27,612 nucleotides of DNA from a virus. The position numbers were made by a program, and so were the translations under genes. Below are positions 13,182-22,141 of this stretch, piece by piece. The stretch lies in IMG/VR virus record IMGVR_UViG_3300032057_000005, positions 1-27,612 of that record. One strand, given 5' to 3'. Position 1 is the first letter of the stretch. Each line of letters begins with the position of its first letter. The notes below the pieces were generated by a model. The model saw only the letters and a list, made by a program, of their open reading frames with translations. It did no database searches and was not told the DNA's origin.

Positions 13182-16100
13182 ATGCCGCTGAACGTCGCTG
13201 AGCTCCAGGTCACGATCGGGGCCGATGTCGCGGGGGCAGAAAAGGGCCTGCGCTCGGTCGAGGAGGGAGTCAAGCGCGTCTCGGGCATGGGTCGGCTCCT
13301 CGATGGCGTCTCGAGCGCGCTGCGCGGAGTCGTGCAGGGGTTCAGCCAGCTCGGTCTCGCTGCGATGGGTGTGCAGTCGCTCACGAATGCCCTTTCAGGG
13401 CTGACTCGTTCGCTCTTCGACACGAATGCCTCATATGAGATGGTGAGGGCCCAGCTTCAGGCATTCACGGGGAGTGGCGAGGAGGCGGCACGAATCTTTG
13501 CTGCCATCAAAGACGAGGCGGCTAAAACTCCCTTCGCATTCAGCGACATGGCGAAAGCCGCTGTCATGCTGATCCCGAGCGCGAAGGCCGCCGGCAAGGA
13601 ACTCAGTGAATTGATCAAAACCGCCGAGGTTCTCGCTGCACTCAATCCTGAACAAGGGCTAGTCGGTGCAGCATTCGCGCTCCGAGAAGCGCTGTCAGGC
13701 GACTTCATCTCGCTTGTTGAGCGCTTCAACCTGCCACGACAGTATATCAATCAACTCAAAGCCGAAGGCGTCCCGGCCATGGAGATCGTCAATCGAGTCC
13801 TGCAGGACATGGGCGCCTCGACCGAACTCGTCGGCCTCATGGCATCGACTGCTCGGGGGCGCTGGTCGACGTTCGTTGACGTCCTGTCGCAGGTCAAAGC
13901 CGCTGCGCTCGAAGCGCTTTTCCAGCAACTCTCGGGCACTCTTTCGGACATAACAGGATGGTTATCGGAGAACCAGCCGCGCTTCGAGGATTTCGCGGGG
14001 CTCGTGGGGCAAAAGCTCGCATCGGCGTTCATCACAGCGCGTGATGCTGTGATGACCCTCATCCAGGCACTGACCGGTAACTGGCAAGATGCTCCGGGCC
14101 AGATCCGCGAGGTTCACCGTATTTTCGGTGGGCTTGGGCTCACGATTCGAGCAATCGTCATCCCGGCTCTCCAGGCGGGGAGAGCCGCGCTGGACAGTTT
14201 CCTCTCGGGTTTCCGCGGTGAGGCCGGTGAGGGCTTCTTCGCCAAGCTCGGTGAAGGAGTCCGGAACACCGTCGTGGTCATCGAGACGAATTTGCCGAAA
14301 GCAAAACAACTGCTCGCTGATATCGCGAACACGATCAAGAACGAGGTCGTCCCGGCCTGGGACGAGTTCAAGGTGCGTGCTGAGCCGGTCATCAATGCGA
14401 TCTCATCCCGGCTACCAACGCTCGTGCCTGCCATTGCAGGAGTCGCAGCTGCGCTGGGAGGACTCTCGATCGCAGGAGCCGGGCTAAGTACCCTGCTCGG
14501 GCCACTCCTAGGTATTACAGGAGCACTAAGAGGGCTTACGGCGATCACCGGGATATTCGGCACGATCGTGGGCCTACTTGGTGGCCCGGTCACTGCGGCT
14601 ATCCTCGGCGTCGTCGCTGCGCTCGGCGTGGGGTACCTCGCTTGGAACCAGAACTGGTTCGGCATGCGAGATACCGTCTCACAATTCTGGACGCAGGTTC
14701 AGCCGACCATCGACGGGATCAAGAACGGGCTTATCAACGCTTGGAACCAGGCCACACCGATCCTCCAAACGGTTGCCGACGCATTCACCCGTATCTGGAA
14801 CGCGGTCGCACCGCTGGCCGGCGAGGCCATCCAGTCGCTCATATCGTTTGGCAAACAACTCGTCGCTGACTGGCGGGAATGGGCAAAAGAGGTCGCGCCA
14901 CTCGCTGCTCGAGCATTCGAGAACGTGAAGACGGCGGTCATGACGGTCATGGGAGTCATTCTCGCGGTCGTCCTGCCAGCCCTGAATGCGATTATCAACT
15001 TCTTCCGCCGCCACAGTGACGAACTGCGCACGATCGTGCAAAGTGCGTGGGGTGTCATCAAAGCGGTTATCACGCTTGTCATGAACACGATCCAGAACAT
15101 CATCACCATCGTGCTAGCGATCATTGCCGGCGACTGGCGCGCGGCATGGGAGGGGATGAAGCGCTTGGTCTCGGAGATCTGGTCCGGGATCAAGAGCATC
15201 GTCACGAACGTGCTAAATGGACTCAAAGCCGGCCTGTCGATTGGCCTCGATGCGCTGCGCGATATTGCGAGTGCGGCCTGGGACAAGCTGAAAGAACTAA
15301 CACAGCGAGCCTGGAACGCGCTCACAGCGACTATCTCCAACGCGATCGAGGATATCAAGACTGCGATCAGTAGCATCAAAGACAAAATTCTGAACGCGCT
15401 CGGCAGAGCAAAAGACTGGCTCGTCGAGACCGGGCGCGACCTGATCCAGGGGCTGATCGATGGAATCAGAAGCATGGCGCAGCGCGTGATCGACACGATC
15501 ACGGGCATCGTGACGGGCGCGATCGACAGCGCAAAGCGCCTGCTCGGCATCAAGTCGCCCTCCAAAGTGTTCTTCTCGATCGGTATCGATGTCGGCGAGG
15601 GCCTCGTGCGCGGTCTAGCGCGAGTCCGTGACGCGGTGAGCGAGGCTGCTGCTGGCGTCGGTGAAGCGACGGTCGCTGGTGTGACGCGCGAGCTTGAGCG
15701 CGCGCAGTCGGCAGTGAACCTCCTACGTGACTTTGCAAGTGCAGTCGAGCAGTATCTGGCTATTGCCGAGCGCTGGAGCGCTGTGCAGCGTGCTGGCAGG
15801 CGCGACTGGGTGGTGCTTTTTGATCTCGTCGAGCAGCTCGCGCGTGGGGGGATCGGTGCGATGGTGCGCGTCGCGCGCGAGGCAGGTGACGAAGCGCTTG
15901 AGCAGGCGTCGTCCGCGCTCGAGGCGACGCGCTCGGTCATCGATGTCGTGGACGCGCTCCTCGATCTCTCCGAGCGGCTCCGTCGCGGCCTGCCACGCGT
16001 GACGTTCGAGCCCATGTTCGACTGGCTCTCGACGTTCGCGAGTAGTGCGGTCACGTCGCTCGATACCGTCGCGCGCGTACTCGGAGCTGACGCGCTCGAG

Positions 16101-16748
16101 CGTGCACGTGCTGTCGCCGAGACGACGAAGGACGTCATTGAGCTCGCTGCGAGTGCGCTCGACATGGCTGTTCGTTGGGCCGAGACGGGCGCTCAGGCGC
16201 GGCGCGTGTGGGACGACGCTGCGTCTTGGTTCAGCGACGTCGCGGAGACAGTTCTGGAAACGTTTTCGACGCTCGCTCGAGCGTTCGGGGAGGACGCACT
16301 CGAGAGCGTCGACCGCGTGGCCCAGGTCGTGCACGGCGTCGTCGAGGCGATGAGCGACGCGCTCGAGGCGATCGCGCGTTTCACAGATATGACGGAGCAG
16401 GTGCAGGTAATAAACGATCTCATCGAATGGTTCGTAGCGTTCAGTGACCGCTTCGTGCGCTCCATGGCGGGTGCGGCGATCCAGCTTGGATCGGCGCTCG
16501 ACGACGCACGACGGGCGGCGAGCACGGTCAGCGATATCGTCCGCGCACTAGAGGATGCGCTGAAAGCGATCGCTGAGGCCGGTACAGGCATCGCCGCACC
16601 CGCGCTCGTACCAGAGCAAGCGCCTACGGTCGTGACGGAAACCCTCACGCAACCGCCAACCGTGAACGTAGACGTGCGTGTGTATCTGGACGAGCGTGAG
16701 CTCAAAGGGCTCGTCAAGCAGGTCATCATGGAGGTGCTGACACGATGA
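13182..16748 (+). CDS. Tape measure protein
   Basis: The 1188-residue product is by far the longest of the tail genes, starting at ATG 13182 after AAGAGGGCGCAGTGAC. It begins with a VAELQVTIGADVAGAEKGLR segment typical of tape measures, followed by MVRAQLQAFTGSGEEAARIF. A hydrophobic middle at about residues 400-500 (AIAGVAAALGGLSIAGAGLS and onwards) would insert into the host membrane. Long helical coiled regions follow. Near residue 785-810 GIKSPSKVFFSIGIDVGEGL is the conserved SPS motif. The C-terminal third consists of degenerate 68-residue repeats. It sets the tail length. The N- and C-termini interact with chaperones and the tail tip. The gene overlaps its downstream neighbour as ATGA. 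Confidence 0.93.
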   Translation: MPLNVAELQVTIGADVAGAEKGLRSVEEGVKRVSGMGRLLDGVSSALRGVVQGFSQLGLAAMGVQSLTNALSGLTRSLFDTNASYEMVRAQLQAFTGSGEEAARIFAAIKDEAAKTPFAFSDMAKAAVMLIPSAKAAGKELSELIKTAEVLAALNPEQGLVGAAFALREALSGDFISLVERFNLPRQYINQLKAEGVPAMEIVNRVLQDMGASTELVGLMASTARGRWSTFVDVLSQVKAAALEALFQQLSGTLSDITGWLSENQPRFEDFAGLVGQKLASAFITARDAVMTLIQALTGNWQDAPGQIREVHRIFGGLGLTIRAIVIPALQAGRAALDSFLSGFRGEAGEGFFAKLGEGVRNTVVVIETNLPKAKQLLADIANTIKNEVVPAWDEFKVRAEPVINAISSRLPTLVPAIAGVAAALGGLSIAGAGLSTLLGPLLGITGALRGLTAITGIFGTIVGLLGGPVTAAILGVVAALGVGYLAWNQNWFGMRDTVSQFWTQVQPTIDGIKNGLINAWNQATPILQTVADAFTRIWNAVAPLAGEAIQSLISFGKQLVADWREWAKEVAPLAARAFENVKTAVMTVMGVILAVVLPALNAIINFFRRHSDELRTIVQSAWGVIKAVITLVMNTIQNIITIVLAIIAGDWRAAWEGMKRLVSEIWSGIKSIVTNVLNGLKAGLSIGLDALRDIASAAWDKLKELTQRAWNALTATISNAIEDIKTAISSIKDKILNALGRAKDWLVETGRDLIQGLIDGIRSMAQRVIDTITGIVTGAIDSAKRLLGIKSPSKVFFSIGIDVGEGLVRGLARVRDAVSEAAAGVGEATVAGVTRELERAQSAVNLLRDFASAVEQYLAIAERWSAVQRAGRRDWVVLFDLVEQLARGGIGAMVRVAREAGDEALEQASSALEATRSVIDVVDALLDLSERLRRGLPRVTFEPMFDWLSTFASSAVTSLDTVARVLGADALERARAVAETTKDVIELAASALDMAVRWAETGAQARRVWDDAASWFSDVAETVLETFSTLARAFGEDALESVDRVAQVVHGVVEAMSDALEAIARFTDMTEQVQVINDLIEWFVAFSDRFVRSMAGAAIQLGSALDDARRAASTVSDIVRALEDALKAIAEAGTGIAAPALVPEQAPTVVTETLTQPPTVNVDVRVYLDERELKGLVKQVIMEVLTR
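15711..16590 (+). repeat. Degenerate tandem repeat (about 68 residues) in the tape measure C-terminal region
   Basis: Repeat units begin near 15711 (AVNLLRDFASAVE), 15915 (ALEATRSVIDVVD), 16110 (AVAETTKDVIELA), 16314 (RVAQVVHGVVEAM) and 16524 (TVSDIVRALEDAL), with unit lengths of 68, 65, 68 and 70 codons; the fifth unit is partial. Each unit begins with a helix rich in V/A, then a middle with WF or W(x)xxF at about residue 35-45, and ends with a segment like ARxxGxDALExA. The repeats are clear at protein level and faint at DNA level, so they are old. Confidence 0.7.
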
Positions 16749-19700
16749 GTGTGCGCCTCGGTTTGAGTCACAATGCGCAGACAGTTTGGTTTGCGAACGA
16801 CCCCTGGTTCGTCCCTGAGCGTGGACTGCGGGTCGACTACGGTGATGACGAGCTGCGTTTTGTGATTACGCTCGCAGCGAAAGGTTCGCCGACGTCGCTC
16901 GCCAGCGCGTTGCGCAGCCTGCGATCGCTCGTGCGCGCGATCGATCGCGGGGGTGGATTGCTCCTCATCGACGACGGCGTCGACGTCGCGTCGTACCCGA
17001 TCCGCGACGCACAACTGCAGGAGCTACCCGAGCGACTCGAGCTCTGGCCGTCAGGGTATGCACGTGTGACACTCGTGCTGCGCTGCGACGCAGAGTCAGT
17101 TTTGTCCACAGCCACCACCCTCCTCGAGCAGCACGTGACGCAGACCGGCGAACCGGTCGTCGTCGATCCGGGTGGTCCAGCCGTGCTCGGCCTGGGTGTC
17201 GCGCCATACGACAAGCCGATGCCGGCTGCGATCGAGGCATACGTCATGGACGGACAGTACACGTCAGATGACCTCGTCGTGCCGCTTGGTGAACCACAGT
17301 ACGATAATGGCACATACATCTATGACGGTGACTATACGCCGACAGCAACCGAGGTAGACATGTACGCTGAGGTCGCGAGCCCAGCTGCGTTGCCGACAAC
17401 GGCTATTACTGGGGCCCAAGCAGTTCCACCCTATCGGCGCCTCGCCGCGCTCATCGAACCACCAGCCACGCTCGTCGGCGACTGGCAAGCAGGTGACTGT
17501 TTCCTGATTAATGCCAAATCTGTGCGGCAGCCGGGCTGGATGCACGACGGTGGTTATATGCATGCTGTGCAGCTATCGAGCGCAACAACGTCAATGTTGT
17601 TGCCGCCAGCGAGTTTGGTCGTGGCACTACGTGGCGCGACGCTCCTTGGAGTCATGCAGCGCTATTTGCGGCAGATTGATTCGACGTGGCCCAGCAACGG
17701 GATATTGACGTGCTCGCTCACGGTCACGTTGCCGAGCCTGCCATCCGGACATCGGTATGTCGTGTATGGCATTACAAGCGGCACTTTTTTCGTCGATACA
17801 ATAACTCGGCATATTCGCATTTATGGATTCCCCAACGTGCAGGCTCAGGGTCTCGCGGAAACTGGGTACATGCTGCCCTGGTCATCCGGTCAAGCCGTCG
17901 AGATGACCGGCACGAGTAACTCTGTGACATTCAGCTGGCGAGTCGGGCTGGATACAAAAATTCCTGACGATTTCGCGGCAGTCGTTAAGTCCATCTACGT
18001 CGAGCTCGCCGTTTTTGCCGTGCCCGATAGCGCGTTTTCGACGATACCTCAAGGCGACTATCGTGTCGCAATTGTCAGCTACCGAGTTACGACTCCCGTG
18101 ACGGTCGTTCATTACGACCAGTTCGTGCGTGTACTAAGCGGCTACCGTCTACGTGTTGATTTTGATTCACGCAATGCTGCACTCACGCATAAAGTGTTTA
18201 TTCAGCGTGTTGGCACAACACAGTGGTATAGCACGAGTGCCAGCCCCCCAAGCGTGACATTGAGTGCGCCTGGCACAGCAGAGAACCTGCCAGCGGTTAG
18301 TGGGGGTGGGCTACGCGAAACAATCACTGTCACTACTCGTCCTAGTGGCGTGCAGTACCCCGTACAGGAGCGATCGACCGCGTATGTGACAGGTGGGAGA
18401 AAACTCGTTCCCGTTGGCCGCCTCAGTTTTCACGCACGAGAGCACTACGCGGTACGGTTAACCTCACGACAACCTGTGCGTCGGCTCTGGGCATTGCCGA
18501 GGCCTCGCGCAGCCGTCGCGGGAGCATACGTCCCTGCCAGCGCTCTGCTCGAGTCAGCTCGCGACCAAGGCCGGCAGGTCGTGCGTGTCATCAATAGCCT
18601 GCAGGCTCAGCAGGTAACTGTTGAGAACACTAGTTATACACGCCCCTGGTTTATGCTTTATACCGCAAGTAATTCGGCCAATACACAGTATGTTGTTGCG
18701 ACGCTTGAGGATGGGTCTGGTTTTGTGAGCCCAGCCATCACTGCGAGCCCTCTCATTGTGACGCATCCAGTTCTCAATATACCGTTGGTTGCGGTGTCTC
18801 TCTCCGCCAGCCGTGTGCCAATCGCGTATTATCATGAGTCGAGCAACCTGACGTCAGGTCGGACGATTAAGGCGATTGTCTATTTTTACAACGCGAGTAC
18901 GACAAATCGCACAGTAACTGTCTATTTGGAAGACAACCGAACTTCTGGCTGGCAGGAAACGTCAACGACAGTAACTGTGCCGGCACAGGGTTATACCTCG
19001 ACCTCATTGCAGCTTACGCTCAATACATCCGTGCAGGCACTCGCGGTCTCCCTGACTGGCTCGAGTGGGATTATCGTGTATGCGAACGTCGTCTGGGTGC
19101 AGGGTCCGTGGGCCGACATTCCACTTCGACAGTCGTACTACGATGACGACTGGGTTGTGTTTGAAAATGCGCGATATGCAGGACCTCGGTTGTTTGGTTG
19201 GAATGTTACGCAGAAGAACCTGCCAGCTCAGTATCCCTCGACATCTCATTGGGCAAGAACATTTTCGTATTCATTTACTAATAGTGATCCAATTAACACC
19301 TACTACTATACCGTTGTCAGCAACCGATATCTTCTGCGACAAGGGAAGACCTACCAGTGGGACTATAGTGCTTCTGCACCAAGCGGATATACAGTGTATG
19401 TGAGGCTCGGTATTCCAAGTAACTTTGTGTGGAATGGAGCCCCATATACACCGCTTAACGATACTGCTTGTGGTTTTATGATGACTATCGAGAAAAATAC
19501 GTCTAGTGGCGGTACTGTGACCGCTTCGTGGTCGAGCTTAAGACGTGCGGGCAGTGATACGCTTGCCACAATGGACACAGCCCCCCACAATGCCATTAGA
19601 CTTGGTTGGCCGCAGTCTGCCTCATCCTGGCTGATCGCGACACGAATCGTGTACCGGCACGATGTCGTGACGGGCAGGTTCATGCGAGTCACATTTGCCT

Positions 19701-20251
19701 CGGGTGACCCGCTCGACGTCGAGTTCTCTAATTCGGATATTCTGGCCAAGCGTGGCTCAACGACGCTCCTGACCCTTGTTCGCCCCTCCACGAGCCCAAC
19801 TACACTACGTCTCAGTTACGCCTCGGGGACGCTGTCCCTCTCAGTTGGACAGCCAGGCAGCTGGTCCAGTGTGTCAACGAGCGTGAGCCTGCCGGACATT
19901 CAGGATTCTGTCGAGCTCGACGGTTCTCAAACAGGCGGTGAGTGGGGTATACGCTGGCTTGGTCTCGTGGTTAACCCCTCGGCTGCGCTTCTCGCAGGCA
20001 CACCACCGCTGCTTAATTCAAATATTGGTGCCTATAATGTGTTTGTTAACGAGGCATCATACGCCTACTGGTGGGCAGACGAACCGTACTACGTGTATCG
20101 GCCTGGGAACCTCGTGCTTGGTGCGCAGCGCGGCGTGCTCGAGGTCTCGGGCAAGTGCACACTGGTCGTGTTTCCGATCTCGAGCATCGAGACGAGGGAC
20201 ATCGTCGATCGTGCGTTCGTTCTGGACGTGCTCGGGTACGAGAAACGATGA
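16745..20251 (+). CDS. Large tail-tip / receptor-binding protein (distal-tail-like N-terminus)
   Basis: ATG 16745 overlaps the tape measure stop as ATGA. The 1168-residue product lies where siphoviruses encode the distal tail protein. Its first about 190 residues (RLGLSHNAQTVWFANDPWFV, TLAAKGSPTSLASALRSLRS, ELPERLELWPSGYARVTLVL) suit a Dit-like or tail-tip adapter. The rest is a series of beta-sandwich-looking segments rich in S, T, Y and V with many possible carbohydrate-binding modules. The last about 60 residues return to high-GC coding. From about 17.5 to 20.05 kb the codons are clearly A/T-richer than in flanking genes. No catalytic motif is recognised. It is likely the receptor-binding protein, as no further tail fibre gene follows. 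Confidence 0.65.
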   Translation: MSVRLGLSHNAQTVWFANDPWFVPERGLRVDYGDDELRFVITLAAKGSPTSLASALRSLRSLVRAIDRGGGLLLIDDGVDVASYPIRDAQLQELPERLELWPSGYARVTLVLRCDAESVLSTATTLLEQHVTQTGEPVVVDPGGPAVLGLGVAPYDKPMPAAIEAYVMDGQYTSDDLVVPLGEPQYDNGTYIYDGDYTPTATEVDMYAEVASPAALPTTAITGAQAVPPYRRLAALIEPPATLVGDWQAGDCFLINAKSVRQPGWMHDGGYMHAVQLSSATTSMLLPPASLVVALRGATLLGVMQRYLRQIDSTWPSNGILTCSLTVTLPSLPSGHRYVVYGITSGTFFVDTITRHIRIYGFPNVQAQGLAETGYMLPWSSGQAVEMTGTSNSVTFSWRVGLDTKIPDDFAAVVKSIYVELAVFAVPDSAFSTIPQGDYRVAIVSYRVTTPVTVVHYDQFVRVLSGYRLRVDFDSRNAALTHKVFIQRVGTTQWYSTSASPPSVTLSAPGTAENLPAVSGGGLRETITVTTRPSGVQYPVQERSTAYVTGGRKLVPVGRLSFHAREHYAVRLTSRQPVRRLWALPRPRAAVAGAYVPASALLESARDQGRQVVRVINSLQAQQVTVENTSYTRPWFMLYTASNSANTQYVVATLEDGSGFVSPAITASPLIVTHPVLNIPLVAVSLSASRVPIAYYHESSNLTSGRTIKAIVYFYNASTTNRTVTVYLEDNRTSGWQETSTTVTVPAQGYTSTSLQLTLNTSVQALAVSLTGSSGIIVYANVVWVQGPWADIPLRQSYYDDDWVVFENARYAGPRLFGWNVTQKNLPAQYPSTSHWARTFSYSFTNSDPINTYYYTVVSNRYLLRQGKTYQWDYSASAPSGYTVYVRLGIPSNFVWNGAPYTPLNDTACGFMMTIEKNTSSGGTVTASWSSLRRAGSDTLATMDTAPHNAIRLGWPQSASSWLIATRIVYRHDVVTGRFMRVTFASGDPLDVEFSNSDILAKRGSTTLLTLVRPSTSPTTLRLSYASGTLSLSVGQPGSWSSVSTSVSLPDIQDSVELDGSQTGGEWGIRWLGLVVNPSAALLAGTPPLLNSNIGAYNVFVNEASYAYWWADEPYYVYRPGNLVLGAQRGVLEVSGKCTLVVFPISSIETRDIVDRAFVLDVLGYEKR

Positions 20252-20262
20252 CGAGGTGAGCG

Positions 20263-21333
20263 ATGCAGGTCGTCGTGTATGAACCTGCCAAAAGGTCGTT
20301 GGACGCTATCGAGCCGATTGCGAAGTGGGCGCTCGAGGTCGAAATGAAATCAGCCGAACTTGTCTGGTCTCGGCGTGGGTGCGATAGCCTGCGCGTCCAG
20401 CTCGTGCCGATCGACGTCCACTCCGACACCGACGTGCCCTGGCGCTACACACCGGTCCGCTGGGCGTCGCACGTCGTCGTGCTCGTGGACGGCGCGAACG
20501 TCTGGGAGGGTTTCGTCACCGAGCTCGAATGGGGTCGGGGCGGGCAGCTCGTTGGTTTCACCGCAGTCGGCTACGACCGCGTCGCGCACGACGTCGTCTC
20601 CTATTCGGGAACGTATGGAAATTTGCTCCCGATCGTTGTTGGCAACACGGCGCCGTTCCTCCGCGTTGTGGGTGCACCACCGCTCGAGGGCACGACGTCA
20701 GCTCAGTTCACTGTAGCCGACGCCTGTGAGTTCCTGCGCAGGCTGGCCACCGCCGATGGCGAGCTCGTCGATGTCTCTGCTGAGCCAGGCGGCATCCTCC
20801 GTATCGCGATGTGGGACACGAAACCGGTAAAGGTACTCAAAAGTGCACCGCTCGTCGTCCCGCCGGACGCGACCGTGACGTGGCCGCGCTACGAGGAGAT
20901 CGCCACCGAGGTTGTTGTGCAGGGCAGATCAGCGACCATGAACGCACTCGATACCGCACGTGCTGCCGACCTTGGTTTCGCGCGACGTGTCATTGTCGAT
21001 GTCACGCGCTCGAACGTGGCGAATCCGAGTGCGATCGCTTATCGACTCCTCTACGAGCGCTACGCGCCGATGCCGAGCGTGTCGTGGCAGGGGATCAGTC
21101 AGTGGGAGCGCTCGGACAACACGCTCGTCGGCGCGACCGCGATCACGGTCGGCGACGACGTCCTCGTGCCGGGGTACGGGCCGGTGCGGGTGACGAGGGT
21201 CGTGCACCGCTACCCCGGTCCGACGGTCGAGATCGAAGCCGGACGTCCTGCTACCCCCGACGCTGCGCTCGAGCGGCTGCGCCTGGCGGTCGAGGCGGCA
21301 ACGCTCGGTCGTGATGCGAACTCGTGGTGGTAA
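20263..21333 (+). CDS. Tail hub / baseplate protein (Tal-like)
   Basis: ATG 20263 follows GAGGTGAGCG. The 356-residue product begins MQVVVYEPAKRSLDAIEPIA and continues as beta-rich segments (SAELVWSRRGCDSLRVQLVP, HVVVLVDGANVWEGFVTELE, FTAVGYDRVAHDVVSYSGTY). This order resembles the phage hub (gp27/Tal N-terminal) fold, in which VWEGFVTELEW and the YDRVAHD block are typical. A later part has DDVLVPGYGPVRVTRVVHRY and PGPTVEIEAG, which is a common closing strand pattern. It would close the tail tube at the tip. It is the last gene of the plus-strand structural operon, followed by the terminator at 21364. Confidence 0.7.
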   Translation: MQVVVYEPAKRSLDAIEPIAKWALEVEMKSAELVWSRRGCDSLRVQLVPIDVHSDTDVPWRYTPVRWASHVVVLVDGANVWEGFVTELEWGRGGQLVGFTAVGYDRVAHDVVSYSGTYGNLLPIVVGNTAPFLRVVGAPPLEGTTSAQFTVADACEFLRRLATADGELVDVSAEPGGILRIAMWDTKPVKVLKSAPLVVPPDATVTWPRYEEIATEVVVQGRSATMNALDTARAADLGFARRVIVDVTRSNVANPSAIAYRLLYERYAPMPSVSWQGISQWERSDNTLVGATAITVGDDVLVPGYGPVRVTRVVHRYPGPTVEIEAGRPATPDAALERLRLAVEAATLGRDANSWW

Positions 21334-21363
21334 CAGTGGAAATGTCGCGTACGAACAAGAAAA

Positions 21364-21392
21364 GTGCCGACACTCGACCCGGGTGTCGGCAC
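21364..21392 (-). terminator. Terminator between converging operons
   Basis: GTGCCGACAC (21364-21373) pairs with GTGTCGGCAC (21383-21392), a perfect 10-bp stem with a 9-base loop. Read on the minus strand it is followed by TTTTCTT, so it is a good intrinsic terminator for the minus-strand genes ending at 21414. On the plus strand no T-run follows, so it may be a weaker stop for the structural operon. Confidence 0.8.
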
Positions 21393-21413
21393 CAATGGTA
21401 CGGACCGCTCGAG

Positions 21414-21722
21414 CTAGCGCACCCAGCGCGGTGCGCGGCGGGCGATCCAGCGCGCGAGCGCGGCCGAGATGGGGTAGAACCCGGAGATGTTCAACGCACC
21501 GCCGGCGCGGTGCACCGCCGCGATGAGCATACGCTCGGGCGGCTGCGGGTCGGCGACCTCGAATACGGCCCGATACTGACTGACCGAGACCTGTCGAACG
21601 AGCGCCGCCCGCATGTTGTACACAGACACGAACGGGATCGTCTCGTTCATATGCTCGGCTAGGTGCGCATAGGCTTGATCGGCTTCGATTCGAGCTCCGC
21701 AATATCCGCACGTCGTGAGCAT
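21414..21722 (-). CDS. Zinc-finger protein of unknown function (102 aa)
   Basis: ATG at 21722 (minus) follows GGACGGAGGCA, a strong SD. The product begins LTTCGYCGARIEADQAYAHL with AEHMNE, that is CxxC and a spaced HxxxH, which fits a C2H2-type zinc finger. The remainder, with TIPFVSVYNMRAALVRQVSV and ALARWIARRAPRW, looks like a small alpha/beta DNA- or protein-binding domain. It is the last gene of the minus-strand block and is followed at once by the terminator at 21364-21392. A hairpin at 21755-21780 stands just upstream of its SD. No specific family is recognised. Confidence 0.7.
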   Translation of the reverse strand: MLTTCGYCGARIEADQAYAHLAEHMNETIPFVSVYNMRAALVRQVSVSQYRAVFEVADPQPPERMLIAAVHRAGGALNISGFYPISAALARWIARRAPRWVR

Positions 21723-21754
21723 TGCCTCCGTCCTTTCTCGCGATCTTGACGACG

Positions 21755-21780
21755 AAGGGAACGACGACCGTCGCTCCCTT
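21755..21780 (-). promoter_or_regulatory. Leader hairpin upstream of the 21722 gene (minus)
   Basis: On the minus strand AAGGGAGCGACG and CGTCGTTCCCTT form a 12-bp stem with one G-U pair and a 2-base gap. It lies in the 67 bases between two minus-strand genes, ends 32 bases before the start codon at 21722, and has no T-run, so it is a leader or processing structure rather than a terminator. Confidence 0.55.
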
Positions 21781-21789
21781 CAATCATCG

Positions 21790-22053
21790 TCACGCATGGA
21801 GTCCGACTGCAGACACCGCGGCTGCCCATTCGAACAGCGCGCGCTCGTTGAGCTCTCCGAGGTGCCGCTCGATCGCGTGTTCATCCTCGTCGAAGTCCGC
21901 GTAAACCTTCATGCATCGACCGTAATCGGTGTAGACGATCGATGCGTTCGGGTAATACTCGAGGACGAGATCCACGAAGGTCTCGAGCCAACCTTCCAGG
22001 AACTCGCCGGTCTCCGAGTCGATCCAGCACTTGCGCGCGAGCTTGACGATCAT
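21790..22053 (-). CDS. Unknown acidic protein (87 aa)
   Basis: ATG at 22053 (minus) follows GGGGGGTTCGCG; longer N-terminal extensions in the same frame have no SD. The product begins MIVKLARKCWIDSETGEFLE, with GWLETFVDLVLEYYPNASIV, VYADFDEDEHAIERHLGELN and EWAAAVSAVGLHA. The central YYPNASIVYTDYGRCMKVYA block is beta-like with conserved-looking aromatic residues. No family is recognised. It is part of the minus-strand regulatory block; upstream of it lies an 88-base gap without a clear promoter (a weak TATTGT -10 lies on the minus strand near 22090). Confidence 0.68.
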   Translation of the reverse strand: MIVKLARKCWIDSETGEFLEGWLETFVDLVLEYYPNASIVYTDYGRCMKVYADFDEDEHAIERHLGELNERALFEWAAAVSAVGLHA

Positions 22054-22141
22054 CGCGAACCCCCCTTTGTTCCTCACTGACTCTCGTCGTAGAACAATAC
22101 AGAAGAACGTGCTCATTCTCTGGTGTGCGCTCGATCGGTCG

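Noticed and set aside
14699-16165. Minus-strand ORF of 488 codons opposite the tape measure gene
   Set aside because: Serine- and arginine-rich shadow produced by the codon bias of the tape measure; no start context or domain.
21364-21392. Attachment site at the hairpin between converging operons
   Set aside because: It is a symmetrical stem with T-run on the minus strand, best explained as a terminator; no second copy of the core was seen in the window.
22086-22110. Minus-strand promoter for the gene starting at 22053
   Set aside because: Only a TATTGT -10 is visible and the -35 position (AGAGAA) does not match; too weak to list as a feature.
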